Source: Tomocerus qinae (taxonomy: Eukaryota > Arthropoda > Collembola > Entomobryomorpha > Tomoceridae). From it: DNA of 64,000 bases. Each line of letters starts with the position of its first letter. The first letter of the stretch is position 1. Location: NCBI GenBank assembly GCA_020055645.1, contig CM034549.1:22403930-22467929 (forward strand), written 5' to 3'. Both the position numbers and the translations under genes were made by a program. Shown here piece after piece: positions 13,801 to 23,691 of the stretch. The notes beneath the pieces are model-generated. The model saw only the letters and a list, made by a program, of their open reading frames with translations. It was not told the origin of the DNA and did no database searches.

Positions 13801-16800
13801 CAAGTCAGTCAGTCAGAAGTCAGCCTTTTCTTATCTGTCAACCTCAATATTGTCTCGAGCCTTTGGGGCTTATCTATTTAGCGCAGCGTTTTTACGATGG
13901 GAGTTTGTTCAGATATAATTTTCATACATTCATTTCATATATGTATGTTCATTTCATCTATTCCTTCGTTTAGTGTTTGTGATTGTGAATGTTGCAGACA
14001 TGTAAAAAAAGAAGTTGCATTTAGTATCAAGGTACTATATTCTCCTCGAACCTCTTTTTACTGCTTTGAGTATATTGTATATAATGTTTATTCATGGTTA
14101 TAAAAGTTTCCATTTTCTTACGAGTGTGCTAGTATTTGTAGTACCTTGAAGAACAAATTACGTAAGCATCCTGCGAGTTGAGTTAGCTAATCGTATGCTA
14201 ACACTAACAGTTTCGCTAGTTTGTAAGATATTTTATTCAGTGTTCGTAGAGAGTAATATAAACTATTACTACTTATCCATGTAGCTTATTTAAATATTAA
14301 TCATGCACTAGAAGCCTGGTGCAGTAAATTACATCTGATGTGACTTAGTATTTGCCAGCAGAGGATGTATTTACTTTTGTAAACTACATGGTTAGTGCTC
14401 GGTGTAGTGTGCGCTACCTTCACTAGCTAATTATATATAGAAAAGAGAGTGCAAGAAATCAAAAGACGTATGCTATTAAAAGCTATGCTGTCATAGTAGT
14501 CTTCGTTTTTAACTAAGGCTCTCTCATTACGACATCAAATATAGTTAATACTTAATAATATACATTTCTTCTGGACTGTTACATTAGGAGTGACAATAGT
14601 AGTAGTACTAGTTACAGTAAATATCATCTAGTGAGACTCCTCCAGCCATAGATTCTCTGTTCATTAAACTAAAGTAGGAACAAACACGAGGTATTTAGCT
14701 CCAATTAACTATTTACATGAAGTGTAAAATGAGGACTTCCAAAGAACTGCCTCTTTTGTCATAAAAATACGAGGGTTGGCTCTTGGCCAACCAAATCAAA
14801 ATAAGCGAGTTATATACGTTATGTCTTGTGAAAGAATCCCTAATCTAATTTCTATTTTTGTCTGGCAATCATTTAGGTTCGCAACTGCTAGGAACCAGTG
14901 TCAGCAGCAGACATCACCATCAAAGCAGTAGAGCCAATGGACAGAATAGTAGACGGCTGCTGAAGATGGACATTCAAGTGAGTGTCTAATTTGATGCTTG
15001 AAAATAACCGTGTTTATTTTTCTTTCGAATATCTTAACTGCTCTCTGGGTTCTCAATTGAGTTCCGGCATGTGTTTATGCATTCCTTGCACAAGTCATCT
15101 TCCAAGTCAATGTTCTCTTTCTCGTCAATTGTACTTTGATTTATTTTTATTTTCAAGACAGTTTTATTCCTTGGATGATTTCACTCCGAAAATACCGATG
15201 CTTCGTTTGTTCAAATAGAGTTGGAATTTATTTTCGTAAAATAGAATTGACTTGATTCTCTTTTTTGATATTGTTCTCTTTGTGTTCAGACATTTTTCTA
15301 GCAATAAGAATGACATAATGACTTTGACTCGTTCGTAAAACTTTTATATTATTGAAAGGACTGACTTACTAGAGTTTGCCCTATTACTAAATCTATAGTC
15401 TGCCCCAACATCTCCTACTTCCCGTATGGGTTCCACTGTTCCGTATCCTCCTTACTTGTATGCAAGTCAGAGGAAGTACCCATATTTCCCGGTCGGACAA
15501 TACCGCACAACCAACTCGGTTTCGTCTTCCATTTACTCTGAGCCCATCCATAGTTTACAGCAACAATCATACAAACAGGTTTTTATTGTTTTTGTTTCGT
15601 TTTTATTTTGTTTTCCGTTTCTTTTCAAAGGTCTCTTTCCTCTCTCTCTGTCCTTTGTTGAGATGATTTGGGTTCTAATGCTTGTGTGTGTTATTTTTTA
15701 AGGGGACATTACCACACCGGGGCGGATTTTCAAGACCACAACATGTATCAAGTTCATTGTTTGACGACGACCCGGGGATTATGTCGGAAGCTGAGACATC
15801 TTCCACTGGATTTCGAAGAGGAGGCAAAGCCAGATCGTCATTGCCAGTTGTTCGCACTCCATCAAAGACTTTGGAGAGACCGCTGGGTAATTGGGATTGG
15901 GAATGTACAAACTACAGACCAAATGACACATTCATCTACAGTTAAACAATACTCGAACCACTCTTTATGATGTCTATTCTATTCTTTTCTATTTTTGCTA
16001 CGGTTCGTTACGTACATTCTGTTTTTTAATTGTTTTTGTAGGCCTTGTTTTCCTTCAATATCGAAGTGAAACGAAAAGAGCTCTTCTTCCAAACGAGATC
16101 ACGTCTATGGATACAGTCAGAGCTCTTTTTGTACGCTCCTTCCCAAAACAGCTAACTATGGAGTACCTGGATGCCATGAACGTCAAGATTTATATACACG
16201 ACGGATCTAAGGATATGTTTTACGAATTGGAAGATCTCAGGTAGAAAAAGTTATCGCTAAAGATAAACTTAATTGATGTTCCATATAGTCACGCTAATGC
16301 TTCTTTTCCTTCCACAGGGATATAAGAGACCGATCAGTATTGCGATTATTCGAACCGAATATAAATGGAAACGGTGCAGTTCCTTCTTGGGATCAGGATC
16401 AGTCTTATTTCAGCGAGCCTGAATTTGATTCTGACTACCAACATCAACATATACATAAGACCAAGGTTTGTACCGTAATAAAACAAAGAGGATTTCTGCC
16501 CCGGCTCCTTTCTTACATTCTTTTCGCATGAGTAGATAATATTTTTGTTACGGTGTTGCTTTGAACATATTATTTTGGCACGATGTACCGTTGTGCTGTC
16601 TAGAATTTAGTTCGTATGGTCTGTTTACATCTTCAAGTCCTTGTATTGACGCAAATGTGTTGTATGGATATGTAGGGCAGCAAGACGCCCCCATTTATGA
16701 CATATAGTTACCCTGTTGGTGCTACTTTACCTCGTGTCAGCCGCCCCTATTCACCTGCTCCAGTGCCAATCAAAGCTCCGGGCGGTATGTTGACTTTTTC

Positions 16801-19800
16801 ACTTATTCTCTTTACTATATTTTCTGTTCTCTTTTAGTAACAACTATTACTATTCTTTGTCTAACGATCTCTTCTTGAACTCTGTAATACTAACACTCAA
16901 AATCCCGGTGTAGGGAGCTCAGCCCCACCCAAGCCTCAACGGCAGTACCCCTCACTAACAAAACGACCCGTTGTAGTTCCTCCAAACCCGGCGCTGTACT
17001 CTCCTCGTGGAGCACAGGACGGGCGAGGCTCCTTCCCATCACCTCCCTCAGCTACCTACACCACCTCTGATCTCAGACGTGACATATACTCAGCAGCAGG
17101 TACCTACCCACTTATTTCACTCTAAATCAATAATACTCTAGAAATCTCCAGATTTATTTACGACCCACGTGTGGAATTACGACGAGACTAAAACCATTTT
17201 TTGTTTTCTTAGAACCAACGTATATCTCATCCCCGGAACGTCGCTTTGTAGAAGATCCCTATTATGCTCAGTTCCCTCCTCCTCGATCCGGATCTGTGAC
17301 TCCAGTTATAATCGACGAAGAAGCACGTGTTCGAATGGAGCATATGGAACGTCAACTCGCAAATTTGACTGGTCTTGTTCAAAAAGCTTTAGTTGTTCAA
17401 CCGCAACCTCCTCCGCCTCCTACGCGTCTTGTACATTCTTCTACGTTACCGAGAAATATCATTATTGGTGCTAATGTGAATGCGCCGACACCAACGGCTT
17501 ACAGGGACTACATCCCCACGAGAGATTATAGGGGTAAGACTTTTTTGTTGCGAATGTCGAAAACACATTTTCACCTTGAGCTTTTCGAGCTTTTGGATAA
17601 ATTACGGTGAACAGCTAAGTAAATATAGATGCTTGTGGTTTTTTACAACAGAGGATATTGATAAGCACTCTAGCTCAAGCTCTGCTTCTCTGCCAGGTAA
17701 ATACTTTTGCACAGCTTCTAGCCCATAAAGTTGGAACTGTTTTCTGGCTAGACCTAGTTCTCTTTTAGATATGTCATGTTCATGTTTTCGGTACTGATAC
17801 TACCTGAACTGAACGCGACTGCCGCCGTGGGCAGATGTTTGTTTGTCGGTCAAAGGCAGAGTCTACTATTTACGACTGTGTATCTACTAGTTCTTGCCTT
17901 TCTCTATATCATACACTCTTCTCCAGAGAGTATAATCTAATATTTATTCTAATGTTTTGCTCTGTAATGTTTTTCTGTGTTGCTTCATGTCGAAATAGTC
18001 GGCAACGACTAGCAGTTCGTAGAAGAGCAAAAAGCAAACTGATGATGCTGCCTACGGCATAGTGCCTTGTATTTTTTAGAATGTTTTAATGTAAAATGTC
18101 CGCCTAGCTGCAACTAGCCATGCCAATGTACATTTTTATGTGTGCTACAGATGACCCTGTCCGACCCACTGCCGAGACTCATAGCTCCTCCTCTTCCGTA
18201 ATCTCCAAACCACCAAAATTTGGCAAAGGTATAGTTTTATTTAGTGAGCTATTTGCTGTTTGATTGAATGTTTACCACACAAAGTCAGTTCAAGTTCTCC
18301 CGTTCTCAATTCCTCCCGTTCGTTTGTCATTCACAGAGAAATCAGTTTCCTTCAGTGATGACCCGCCAGATCATGGGAAGCAGCACTCCCCTACTCATCA
18401 TCAAGGTTCTTCTTCATTGAATATTCAAACAAAGCTACATCTGAGACTGTTTTCCTTTCCATATTATAACAATTTACAGAATCCCCAACTCCCTAACAAT
18501 TTCTGTTGTTATTATGACTAATAATTTTTTATAACTTTTTTCTCTGCTTCTTGGGGGCTTCTATAACTATTTTAGTGGAAAAACCAACTAAGCCGGCAAT
18601 CAAATCTTCTACTTTACCTCGAATGTCGCAGGGTACATCTTTATATCTGATATGTTATGAATTCATTTCGCTCTCGGGCTTTTTCCAGGGTGATGACCGT
18701 CACATCATCAGAATTATTAATCAATATCCTTTGTTTTCTCTAGATCGTGTGCTAAAAGCAGTGCCAACTCCATCTGCAACTCCTACTCCGCCAAAGCAGC
18801 CTCCAATTCCTACTCAACAGCAACAACAACCGCCTCGTCAACCAAATCTTGTCAGCATCCCTGCTCATCCTTATGAACGGCAATACTACACAAGTCCAAG
18901 ACGTAAGGGAAATACAACTCTAAACATATATCTTTTCTAATATGTACTAAAAATGTCCCTCGTACTACAACTTTACACATATACATAAAATAGTTTCTAT
19001 CCCAAGATGAAAATGTCAATGAAAGAAACAATTTTCTTTTTAGCTGATCTTGGTTTAAGCCCGGAAATGTTTAATCAACTCCGTATTCTTCAAAAGAAAG
19101 CGAAAGAATTGAAAGGAGATGTACGAGTTCTCCGGAGAAGCGTACAAGCACAAGCGCACACAGTTCGAGAAACTCTACGAGATACTTTTTTGCGGTTTAA
19201 GTAAGTTTTGTTGAACAATATCCTGATTCACAACTTTTCTATGACGCTATTGATTTTTATAAAGGGTTGTTGCAATGGCTGGTAATGATCAATGGCTGCA
19301 AGGAGATCCTGAAAAATCCAGAGTCCATCGTGAGGAAGAGTTTTACAAACAAGAGATGTTGAAACTTGATAAAGATTTAACGTAAGTGCAAACAGTTGTT
19401 CCTCTCCTAGTATTTACAATCGTATAGTTACATAATAAACCTTAGTGAGACATCCCATGCATGAGCAAACACTTCTCCTGTGTAAATACTACTGAGCTTT
19501 TGTTGACATTTAGGGAGTTGGAAACGACCGTCGAAGAATTAAGAAGTCACGTCATCAATAAGAAAACTCGTGTCAACATGTCCGATGTAGAAAATATGGC
19601 TTTAATACTGAGTAAATCAAGGTAAATTTACATATTTTTTCAAGCTATTCAACCGAATGACCCAATTCTCCGTCCCGAAAATCCTGTTAACACTTCCAGA
19701 ATTATCACGGTGATAAAATTTCGACCAAAAGTGTTACTTCTTCCGAATTTAACAAACATGGACGAAAAGCATATCACACTGAAAATGTTTCACTCGTGAA

Positions 19801-21478
19801 AGATTTATACAAATGTGGAATTGTTTGATGTTGCAGTAAATCTGTAGCCGACTTAAAAGCCCGTTTTCCATCTTTGCAAGAAGGAGTGAAAAGTCTGTTG
19901 GTGAACGAAATGGATCGATTAGTAGTAGAAGAAAGGTTTTTGAAAGAAGAACCAGAGCGATTAGAAAGTGCGTTGAAACGCTGTAAAAAACTTACAGGGA
20001 CCCTAGTAACTTTAAAGAGGTGAGGTATTATTTGGAATGAAGTGGCTGAAGGGAATTATACCAAAATGATTATTTATGTGGATAGCTGCTGTTACAAAAG
20101 ATGCATGTAAATGTCGTAACAGTCGCAAGTGTAGAAGTAGAGTCGTTGAATTTGAATGAATGGGTGAATATCTAGGCTGGCCTCCGTACAAGAACAACGA
20201 CTTCCATCCCAAGACGATCAGTGTCCAATCGGAGGACTTCCCCCTCCACAACAACAACAGACGCTGCCAGCAGTGCATCAGCCACTGACTAACAATAGGG
20301 TAAGAAGGTCACCTCTGGCCATGTGTCGAATAAAATGAGAAAATTTATCTTTAACCCATGTAAATAAGTGGACAAGTGACGTTCACTGTTTTTTTCCCAA
20401 ATTATTACTATGCATGTCGAGATTGGTTTGAATCATAGACAGTCGTGTGTACACACCACGCAAAATAGCCGAGAGATTGGAAGCTTACGGTAGTGCTTTT
20501 TGTTTTTTAATATAGTATCTCAAGCAAGGCTGGAAGTGGAGCTCACACTTCAAGCAAGTAATTTCTGACTCAGAGTACGTCGTGTAAATCATAATAACTA
20601 ACGCTTTCAATTTTGCATGCTAAACGCTGGTTTTTGATTAATTTTTCTCTTCATTCGAGCCTCGTCGTGTTTGTTTTTACTATTAATTGCTGTTACTACT
20701 GCTGTTACGTATGTGTCGATCACTCAAAGTTCTGTGTGTGGCCGCTGGTGGCTTCCTGAAGCTTTCTCAATCATTTTTACTTTTTACCCAGGGGCCTGGC
20801 TCCGCCACATGTTTCCTCGTTACGCCGGGGAATGTCCTGGCAGCCGCCGGGACAGGTGTCGTTGGCGCCGGGACAGCAACCAGTCCGGAAAATGCACTCG
20901 ATGATTTATTAGATGAATTAAGCGCTAACAATTCCGCAAGTGTCGTTAGTGTTATTCCTCAAAAGAACAGACTAGCCCCGGAGCCCCCGAAACGGCTCCC
21001 ATCCTACCCATCAACAGAGTCGGGCGGAGGATCTCCTGTACGAAATTGGGACTCACCCCTTAAATTACATCCCCCACTGCCCCCAAAGCCAACGAAGATC
21101 CCGCCACCCCCTCCACCTCGTACCTCTTCCAAATCCCCTTTGGTGTCTCCGAGCATTGAGTCGAGTGGGGGGGAGTCGAGTGAAAGTGTCAATAGCCAAG
21201 ACGCGGGAGCGGGGACTGGAAGACTTAGCCAGAGACACCAAGAACTTCTCCGCAAACAAAAACAACTCCAAGAGCAATACTCACGACTACAACTTCTGCA
21301 GCAGAGAAGCGTCTCTTCCGCCGCCTCCAACTCCTCCACGGAAAATACAAAACTGGAGTTGAAGAAAACTGGGAGTGAGAGCAATTTGCGTGCGAAACTT
21401 GGCCTGGAATTTTCCTCAGCCCCAACCGGTTCACTCAGCAATATCAACAAACCATTGTACGAAACGGACATTTTATGA
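1810..21478 (+). CDS. Sickle-tail/p140Cap (KIAA1217/SRCIN1)-like AIP3-domain coiled-coil protein, 21 exons
   Basis: This is an actin/adhesion scaffold of the KIAA1217-SRCIN1 family; insect members are annotated as coiled-coil proteins of the CG32809/AGAP005037 type. Exons: 1810-1894, 2626-2697, 14877-14977, 15399-15578, 15703-15886, 16042-16240, 16318-16465, 16676-16784, 16914-17099, 17213-17533, 17652-17696, 18151-18228, 18337-18405, 18576-18632, 18744-18902, 19044-19200, 19265-19381, about 19515-19621, 19837-20019, 20176-20299, 20792-21478. All introns are GT-AG and the phases agree, giving about 1122 residues. The AIP3-like core is at about residues 208-285 (FLQYRSETKRALL, MFYELEDLRDI). 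A short coiled coil lies at 457-481 (RMEHMERQLANLTGLVQKAL), a long helical region at about 665-860, a proline-rich SH3/EVH1-ligand-like stretch at 986-1004, and a last coiled coil at 1038-1065. Family membership is strong. The first two exons rest on phase fit and splice signals only. Confidence 0.88.
2626..2697 (+). CDS. Second coding exon of the sickle-tail-like gene (before the 12 kb intron)
   Basis: A 72-nt exon is flanked by TTTATTTACAG and GTACGT. It reads ELAVVVGPDGKSTSR then ITQRKSF and ends in phase 1. Its last G plus the GT that opens the exon at 14877 gives a glycine codon, so the frame runs straight on to SQLLGTSVSSRHHH. The intron between them is 12,179 nt and holds two opposite-strand genes. 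Confidence 0.6.
4393..4430. repeat. Perfect tandem duplication of a 19-bp unit
   Basis: The unit TTGATAGAGTTATAGTATA occurs twice back to back, at 4393-4411 and 4412-4430, with no mismatch. This suggests a recent local slippage duplication. No function is implied. Confidence 0.85.
4623..4628 (-). terminator. Candidate poly(A) signal (AATAAA) of the 9-exon glycine-rich gene
   Basis: TTTATT on the plus strand is AATAAA on the minus strand, about 160 nt downstream of the TAA at 4789-4791. It is the first canonical hexamer I find after the stop. Inference from motif and position. Confidence 0.4.
4789..6440 (-). CDS. Secreted glycine-rich protein, 9 short exons, 156 aa
   Basis: Minus-strand exons: 6423-6440, 6280-6341, 5956-6042, 5588-5620, 5461-5511, 5301-5384, 5181-5216, 4910-4965, 4789-4832. 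Every boundary is GT-AG and every phase agrees, giving 156 residues and TAA. The start ATG precedes a hydrophobic signal peptide (MAKIALILSVVLISYIGYT), probably cleaved before GGGYGG. The mature part is almost entirely Gly with His, Tyr and Lys: blocks such as GGGGHGGGG and GYGGGG alternate with HKGYG/HKKGYG, and the end is GYGKGYGK. Such proteins occur as cuticular, silk/byssus-like or antimicrobial glycine-rich peptides; which applies here is not visible. It lies inside the 12 kb intron of the opposite-strand scaffold gene. Two internal donors (GTCTGT, GTTCGT) are weak, so alternative splicing is possible. Confidence 0.9.
6490..6526 (-). promoter_or_regulatory. TATA box and TCAGT initiator of the 9-exon glycine-rich gene
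   Basis: Reading the minus strand, TATTTAAAA (6517-6526) is followed about 30 nt later by TTCAGTC (initiator TCAGT at 6491-6495), an arthropod-type initiator at normal spacing. The ATG lies about 50 nt further on at 6440, which gives a short 5' UTR. This pair supports the choice of start. Confidence 0.65.
7369..8089 (-). CDS. Small secreted G/A/S-rich protein, 3 exons, 117 aa
   Basis: Minus-strand exons 7941-8089, 7567-7679 and 7369-7460 have GT-AG borders and consistent phases (2, then 1), giving 117 residues and TAG. The N-terminus MFVKIFVLFFCYLIASVKA is a clear signal peptide, followed by GNHRPYGVSVTGFQGAG. The mature chain is rich in Gly, Ala, Ser, Pro and Tyr (for example GGYGFGGYG and SPLAAAGF) and has no cysteine after the signal peptide. 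It sits about 930 nt upstream of, and in the same direction as, the glycine-rich gene, within the scaffold gene's intron. Both are probably secreted structural (cuticle-like) or antimicrobial proteins; that is inference, as I do not recognise a named family. Confidence 0.85.
8109..8145 (-). promoter_or_regulatory. TATA-like box and initiator of the 117-aa secreted protein gene
   Basis: On the minus strand a TTTAAATA motif (8138-8145) stands about 30 nt before TTAGT (8109-8113), which resembles the arthropod initiator. The ATG follows at 8089. The arrangement mirrors that of the neighbouring glycine-rich gene. Confidence 0.5.
8146..14876. other. Rest of the 12 kb intron; AT-rich with GC-richer islets, no gene identified
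   Basis: No exon could be tied to a neighbouring gene. GC-richer patches occur at about 9840-10420, 11040-11280 and 12040-12280. The largest contains a 111-codon minus-strand frame (9788-10123) without recognisable protein character. Simple repeats include (TGAG)n near 9593-9605 and 10799-10815, an ACATT-type pentamer run at about 11578-11600, and AGTC repeats near 13804-13821. Alternative first exons of the scaffold gene could be hidden here, but I cannot point to one. Confidence 0.4.
16042..16465 (+). CDS. AIP3-like core of the sickle-tail-like protein (exons 6-7)
   Basis: Two exons (16042-16240 and 16318-16465) encode the block that identifies the family: a strand-rich start (GLVFLQYRSETKRALLPNEI), the middle segment TMEYLDAMNVKIYIHDGSKD, and MFYELEDLRDIRDRSVLRLF. 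Vertebrate SRCIN1 and KIAA1217 carry the same layout (FLQYGDETRR..., FYELEDVRDIQDRS). This region is known as related to the actin-interacting protein 3 (Bud6) family. The 77-nt intron splits the Arg of LEDLR/D. Confidence 0.92.
17652..18632 (+). CDS. Four small phase 1-1 cassette-like exons of the sickle-tail-like gene
   Basis: Exons 17652-17696 (45 nt), 18151-18228 (78 nt), 18337-18405 (69 nt) and 18576-18632 (57 nt) all begin and end in phase 1 and are multiples of three. Each can be skipped without shifting the frame. They encode low-complexity Ser/Pro/His segments (HSSSSSASLP, SSSSVISKPPKFGK, KSVSFSDDPPDHGK, VEKPTKPAIKSSTLPRM), which are linker-like and potentially phosphorylated. Alternative use is inferred, not shown. 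Confidence 0.75.
19044..20299 (+). CDS. Central helical/coiled-coil block of the sickle-tail-like protein (exons 16-20)
   Basis: Exons 19044-19200, 19265-19381, about 19515-19621, 19837-20019 and 20176-20299 encode a highly charged helical region, about residues 665-894. It contains QLRILQKKAKELKGDVRVLR, HREEEFYKQEMLKLDKDL, TTVEELRSHVINKKTRVNM and VEERFLKEEPERLESALKRC. This is the second conserved block of the SRCIN1/KIAA1217 family, after the AIP3-like core. It ends in a Gln/Pro-rich tail (GLPPPQQQQTLPAV). My count of the exon at 19515-19621 is one nucleotide short of the frame, so its borders are good to about one base. Confidence 0.85.
20516..20557 (+). CDS. Candidate 42-nt cassette exon in the last intron of the sickle-tail-like gene
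   Basis: A strong acceptor (GCTTTTTGTTTTTTAATATAG) is followed by 14 open codons (YLKQGWKWSSHFKQ) and a GTAATT donor. The exon is phase 0-0, and the flanking exons (20176-20299 and 20792-21478) also meet in phase 0. Its inclusion would therefore preserve the frame. There is no homology support. Confidence 0.3.
20792..21478 (+). CDS. Last coding exon of the sickle-tail-like gene
   Basis: The acceptor TTTTTACCCAG leads into a 229-codon open exon ending with TGA at 21476-21478. It encodes an Ala/Gly/Ser-rich part, the acidic DDLLDELS, a proline-rich cluster (LHPPLPPKPTKIPPPPPPR) that looks like an SH3 or EVH1 ligand, Ser-rich linkers, a terminal coiled coil (QELLRKQKQLQEQYSRLQLL) and the end NKPLYETDIL. 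Its codons are markedly richer in G+C than the surrounding DNA. Vertebrate p140Cap also has proline-rich regions that bind SH3 partners; the same role here is inferred. Confidence 0.9.
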   Translation, partial: GPGSATCFLVTPGNVLAAAGTGVVGAGTATSPENALDDLLDELSANNSASVVSVIPQKNRLAPEPPKRLPSYPSTESGGGSPVRNWDSPLKLHPPLPPKPTKIPPPPPPRTSSKSPLVSPSIESSGGESSESVNSQDAGAGTGRLSQRHQELLRKQKQLQEQYSRLQLLQQRSVSSAASNSSTENTKLELKKTGSESNLRAKLGLEFSSAPTGSLSNINKPLYETDIL

Positions 21479-22918
21479 ACTCTATCTTGCTCAATCTTTT
21501 CCATCTTTTTGCTACACCGCTATCTGTTAATCATCCTGTTATGATAATGAATGACTAATAATCAAGAATTAAAATCCATGAAGTTTACATACTATAAATA
21601 TACAATTTTGCTTCTTTGTTGGGATTTCTATGTACTATTTTCCACTCCTGTGTTTAATATAGCTACTGTTATATACTATAGTACTACTAGTCTGTAACTT
21701 CGTGTAGTTTAGATGGTTATTACTCTGATTGTTAGTCTAGTCTGTACTCAGAAGAAATTGTTGTTACCTACTATCTACATTATTACACTATTTAGTAGTT
21801 TCGTTAGATATGGTTAAATCTTATCTTATACATGCAGCCGCCAATGGCCAAAGCTTGTTGCTTTTGTGACACATATGCAAAATAACTATTTTCAATACAT
21901 TAACATCAAAAAAGACTAAAACATTTTTATTAATTCGTCTCTGAGTCACTCACGTACGTTGTTCCGCACGTAAGCAATGCACTCGTCGTGCACTTTCCAT
22001 AAAATCCACCGTTGTAGTTTGTCGTGACGCACCAGATCCACTGTTAAACAAATGCTCAGTGCTTACATTAATACTTATACCACGTAGAATTTCCAAGCAT
22101 AGCACATTCAAACCAAAAATTATCATTTTCACTGCTTTGATTCCAAGAAATATGATGTTTATCTGTGTAATCTTCTAGGTTTCTTTAGGTAACTACTGTA
22201 GATTCTTTAAAAATCTCTTTTCACGTTAGAGTGGAAAGGGGTTACGACGAACGACCATTAAAACGAAAATAATTCTGCGAAAACTAACCCTCACTACTAG
22301 GGTTAGTGAACTGCGGTATTCAGGTTCTGGAAAGCACTCTGTCAATCCCTACGATAAAATACATGAAATGTCTTCCAAAAAAGGTTAATTCGCCTTTCTC
22401 CTTACAATTTCTCTTACATGATGTACGAAAAATCACACGATTAGACTTTTTGCACAATTTATTGACGATGAGTGAGACAAATCATATTACAGTGGGTCAT
22501 AAAATATACCTTGTTAGACAACAAAATGTGAATTTACGTTTTATGCATTTAGAATGATTAGTTCCTAGAAATAGTATAGAATAGAGAAAAGACTACTCTG
22601 CATACCTTAAATGTATAAATTGATGAAATGTTGAGCATTTTGCTGTTTGTGCAAACATTGTTCATAACGGTTGATGGGTCACATTAGTTTGTGAGTTAAA
22701 TACTATTACAAAAAATATTTTTCCACGTTAACCCATTTAATATCTACAACTACTGAAGCAGAGTTTGTGCGTTGTCACAATCAGAGGACAAACACAAACG
22801 GGGAGATCAACAACCGGAGAAAGTCAGTGAAAGTTTCCTTTCTCCACTTCACGAACTGTTAACTTGCAACTTATGGATTTCTGACATTTTTTGTTCCTTT
22901 CAATTTTACCTTAATAAA
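21479..22918 (+). other. Probable 3' UTR of the sickle-tail-like gene, with poly(A) signal candidates
   Basis: No plus-strand coding sequence is visible. Poly(A) candidates are ATTAAA at 21568-21573 and the canonical AATAAA at 22913-22918. Use of the distal one would make the 3' UTR about 1.4 kb and overlap the minus-strand exon candidate at 21952-22041. Confidence 0.4.
21952..22041 (-). CDS. Candidate minus-strand terminal exon with AATAAA just downstream
   Basis: On the minus strand, GCATTTGTTTAACAG is a good acceptor at about 22042. It is followed by about 90 nt that are open in all three frames and then by AATAAA at about 21925-21931. In phase 2, which matches the upstream DUOXA exon 23963-24363, it reads SGSGASRQTTTVDFMESARR and stops at TGA. 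In phase 1 it reads RWILWKVHDECIAYVRNNVR and then stops. It could be a distal alternative end of DUOXA or the last exon of an unrecognised gene. Confidence 0.3.
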
Positions 22919-23010
22919 GAAATTCAGTTTTCAAAACATTAACCTGCATATCCTATAAAGCATTGATTTATAAGTAAAAAAGTAGAATTAGTAGTTTCAT
23001 GTTCAATTTG

Positions 23011-23016
23011 TTTATT
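23011..23016 (-). terminator. Candidate poly(A) signal (AATAAA) for the long DUOXA isoform
   Basis: TTTATT on the plus strand reads AATAAA on the minus strand, about 770 nt downstream of the DUOXA stop at 23786-23788. No closer canonical hexamer was found. Inference from motif and position. Confidence 0.35.
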
Positions 23017-23655
23017 TTTTCACACGACAGGACACGCACGAAAAATAAAATGCATACATAATAATAGTTAATGCAATGAATAATAATACTATAATGTATA
23101 CGCTCACAAGGTTTAAAAATTACGGCACACTGACAAAAAGTTCTAACGATAAGAATACATTATATTTAAGTTAAGTAATCATTGATCAACAGTCCAGTCA
23201 ATACATCATAGAAAAAACACTACATATTACACAAGTAAAAATTAAGCAGCAGATTGATATAGATATTTTTGCAAAGTAAGCAAAATCTTGCTTGATATGG
23301 AGAACAATACTTTTTGTACCTATGAGAAAAGTACATCTGTCTATTTCTTTTCACTACTACGATCTACACACTAAAAGAATAACTTTCGGAAGCGTTTTTA
23401 TATAAAACAACAATTGATTCCGTTGATCCATGTTATTTACGTTACATTTTGTAATAGTCATATTTATGGCAGGACCCAACAAACAAACACACTTGTATAG
23501 TATATTGTAAGTACTTTTCTTTCTTCTCATCAATCTAAATTAATTCTACTTGTAATGCATTGTAATTGTAATAACATGCATACTACCACTCGTCAGGGTA
23601 ATATTAACATTGTATTTTATGCATTGTAGTAACACAAAAAATGATCACAGTTTTT

Positions 23656-23691
23656 AAATAATAATAATAATAATTAATAATAATAATAAAA
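23656..23691. repeat. AAT/ATT trinucleotide microsatellite
   Basis: About twelve AAT units, interrupted once by AATT, lie in the 3' UTR of the DUOXA gene. A simple-sequence repeat without other content. Confidence 0.9.

Noticed and set aside
18676-18743. Possible earlier acceptor (TTTTTCCAG at about 18688) before the exon at 18744
   Set aside because: In the required phase it meets TGA immediately, whereas the acceptor at 18742-18743 continues the frame.
21004-21504. 166-codon minus-strand frame opposite the last scaffold exon
   Set aside because: A shadow of the GC-rich proline/serine coding sequence on the plus strand, which has family structure and matching intron phase.
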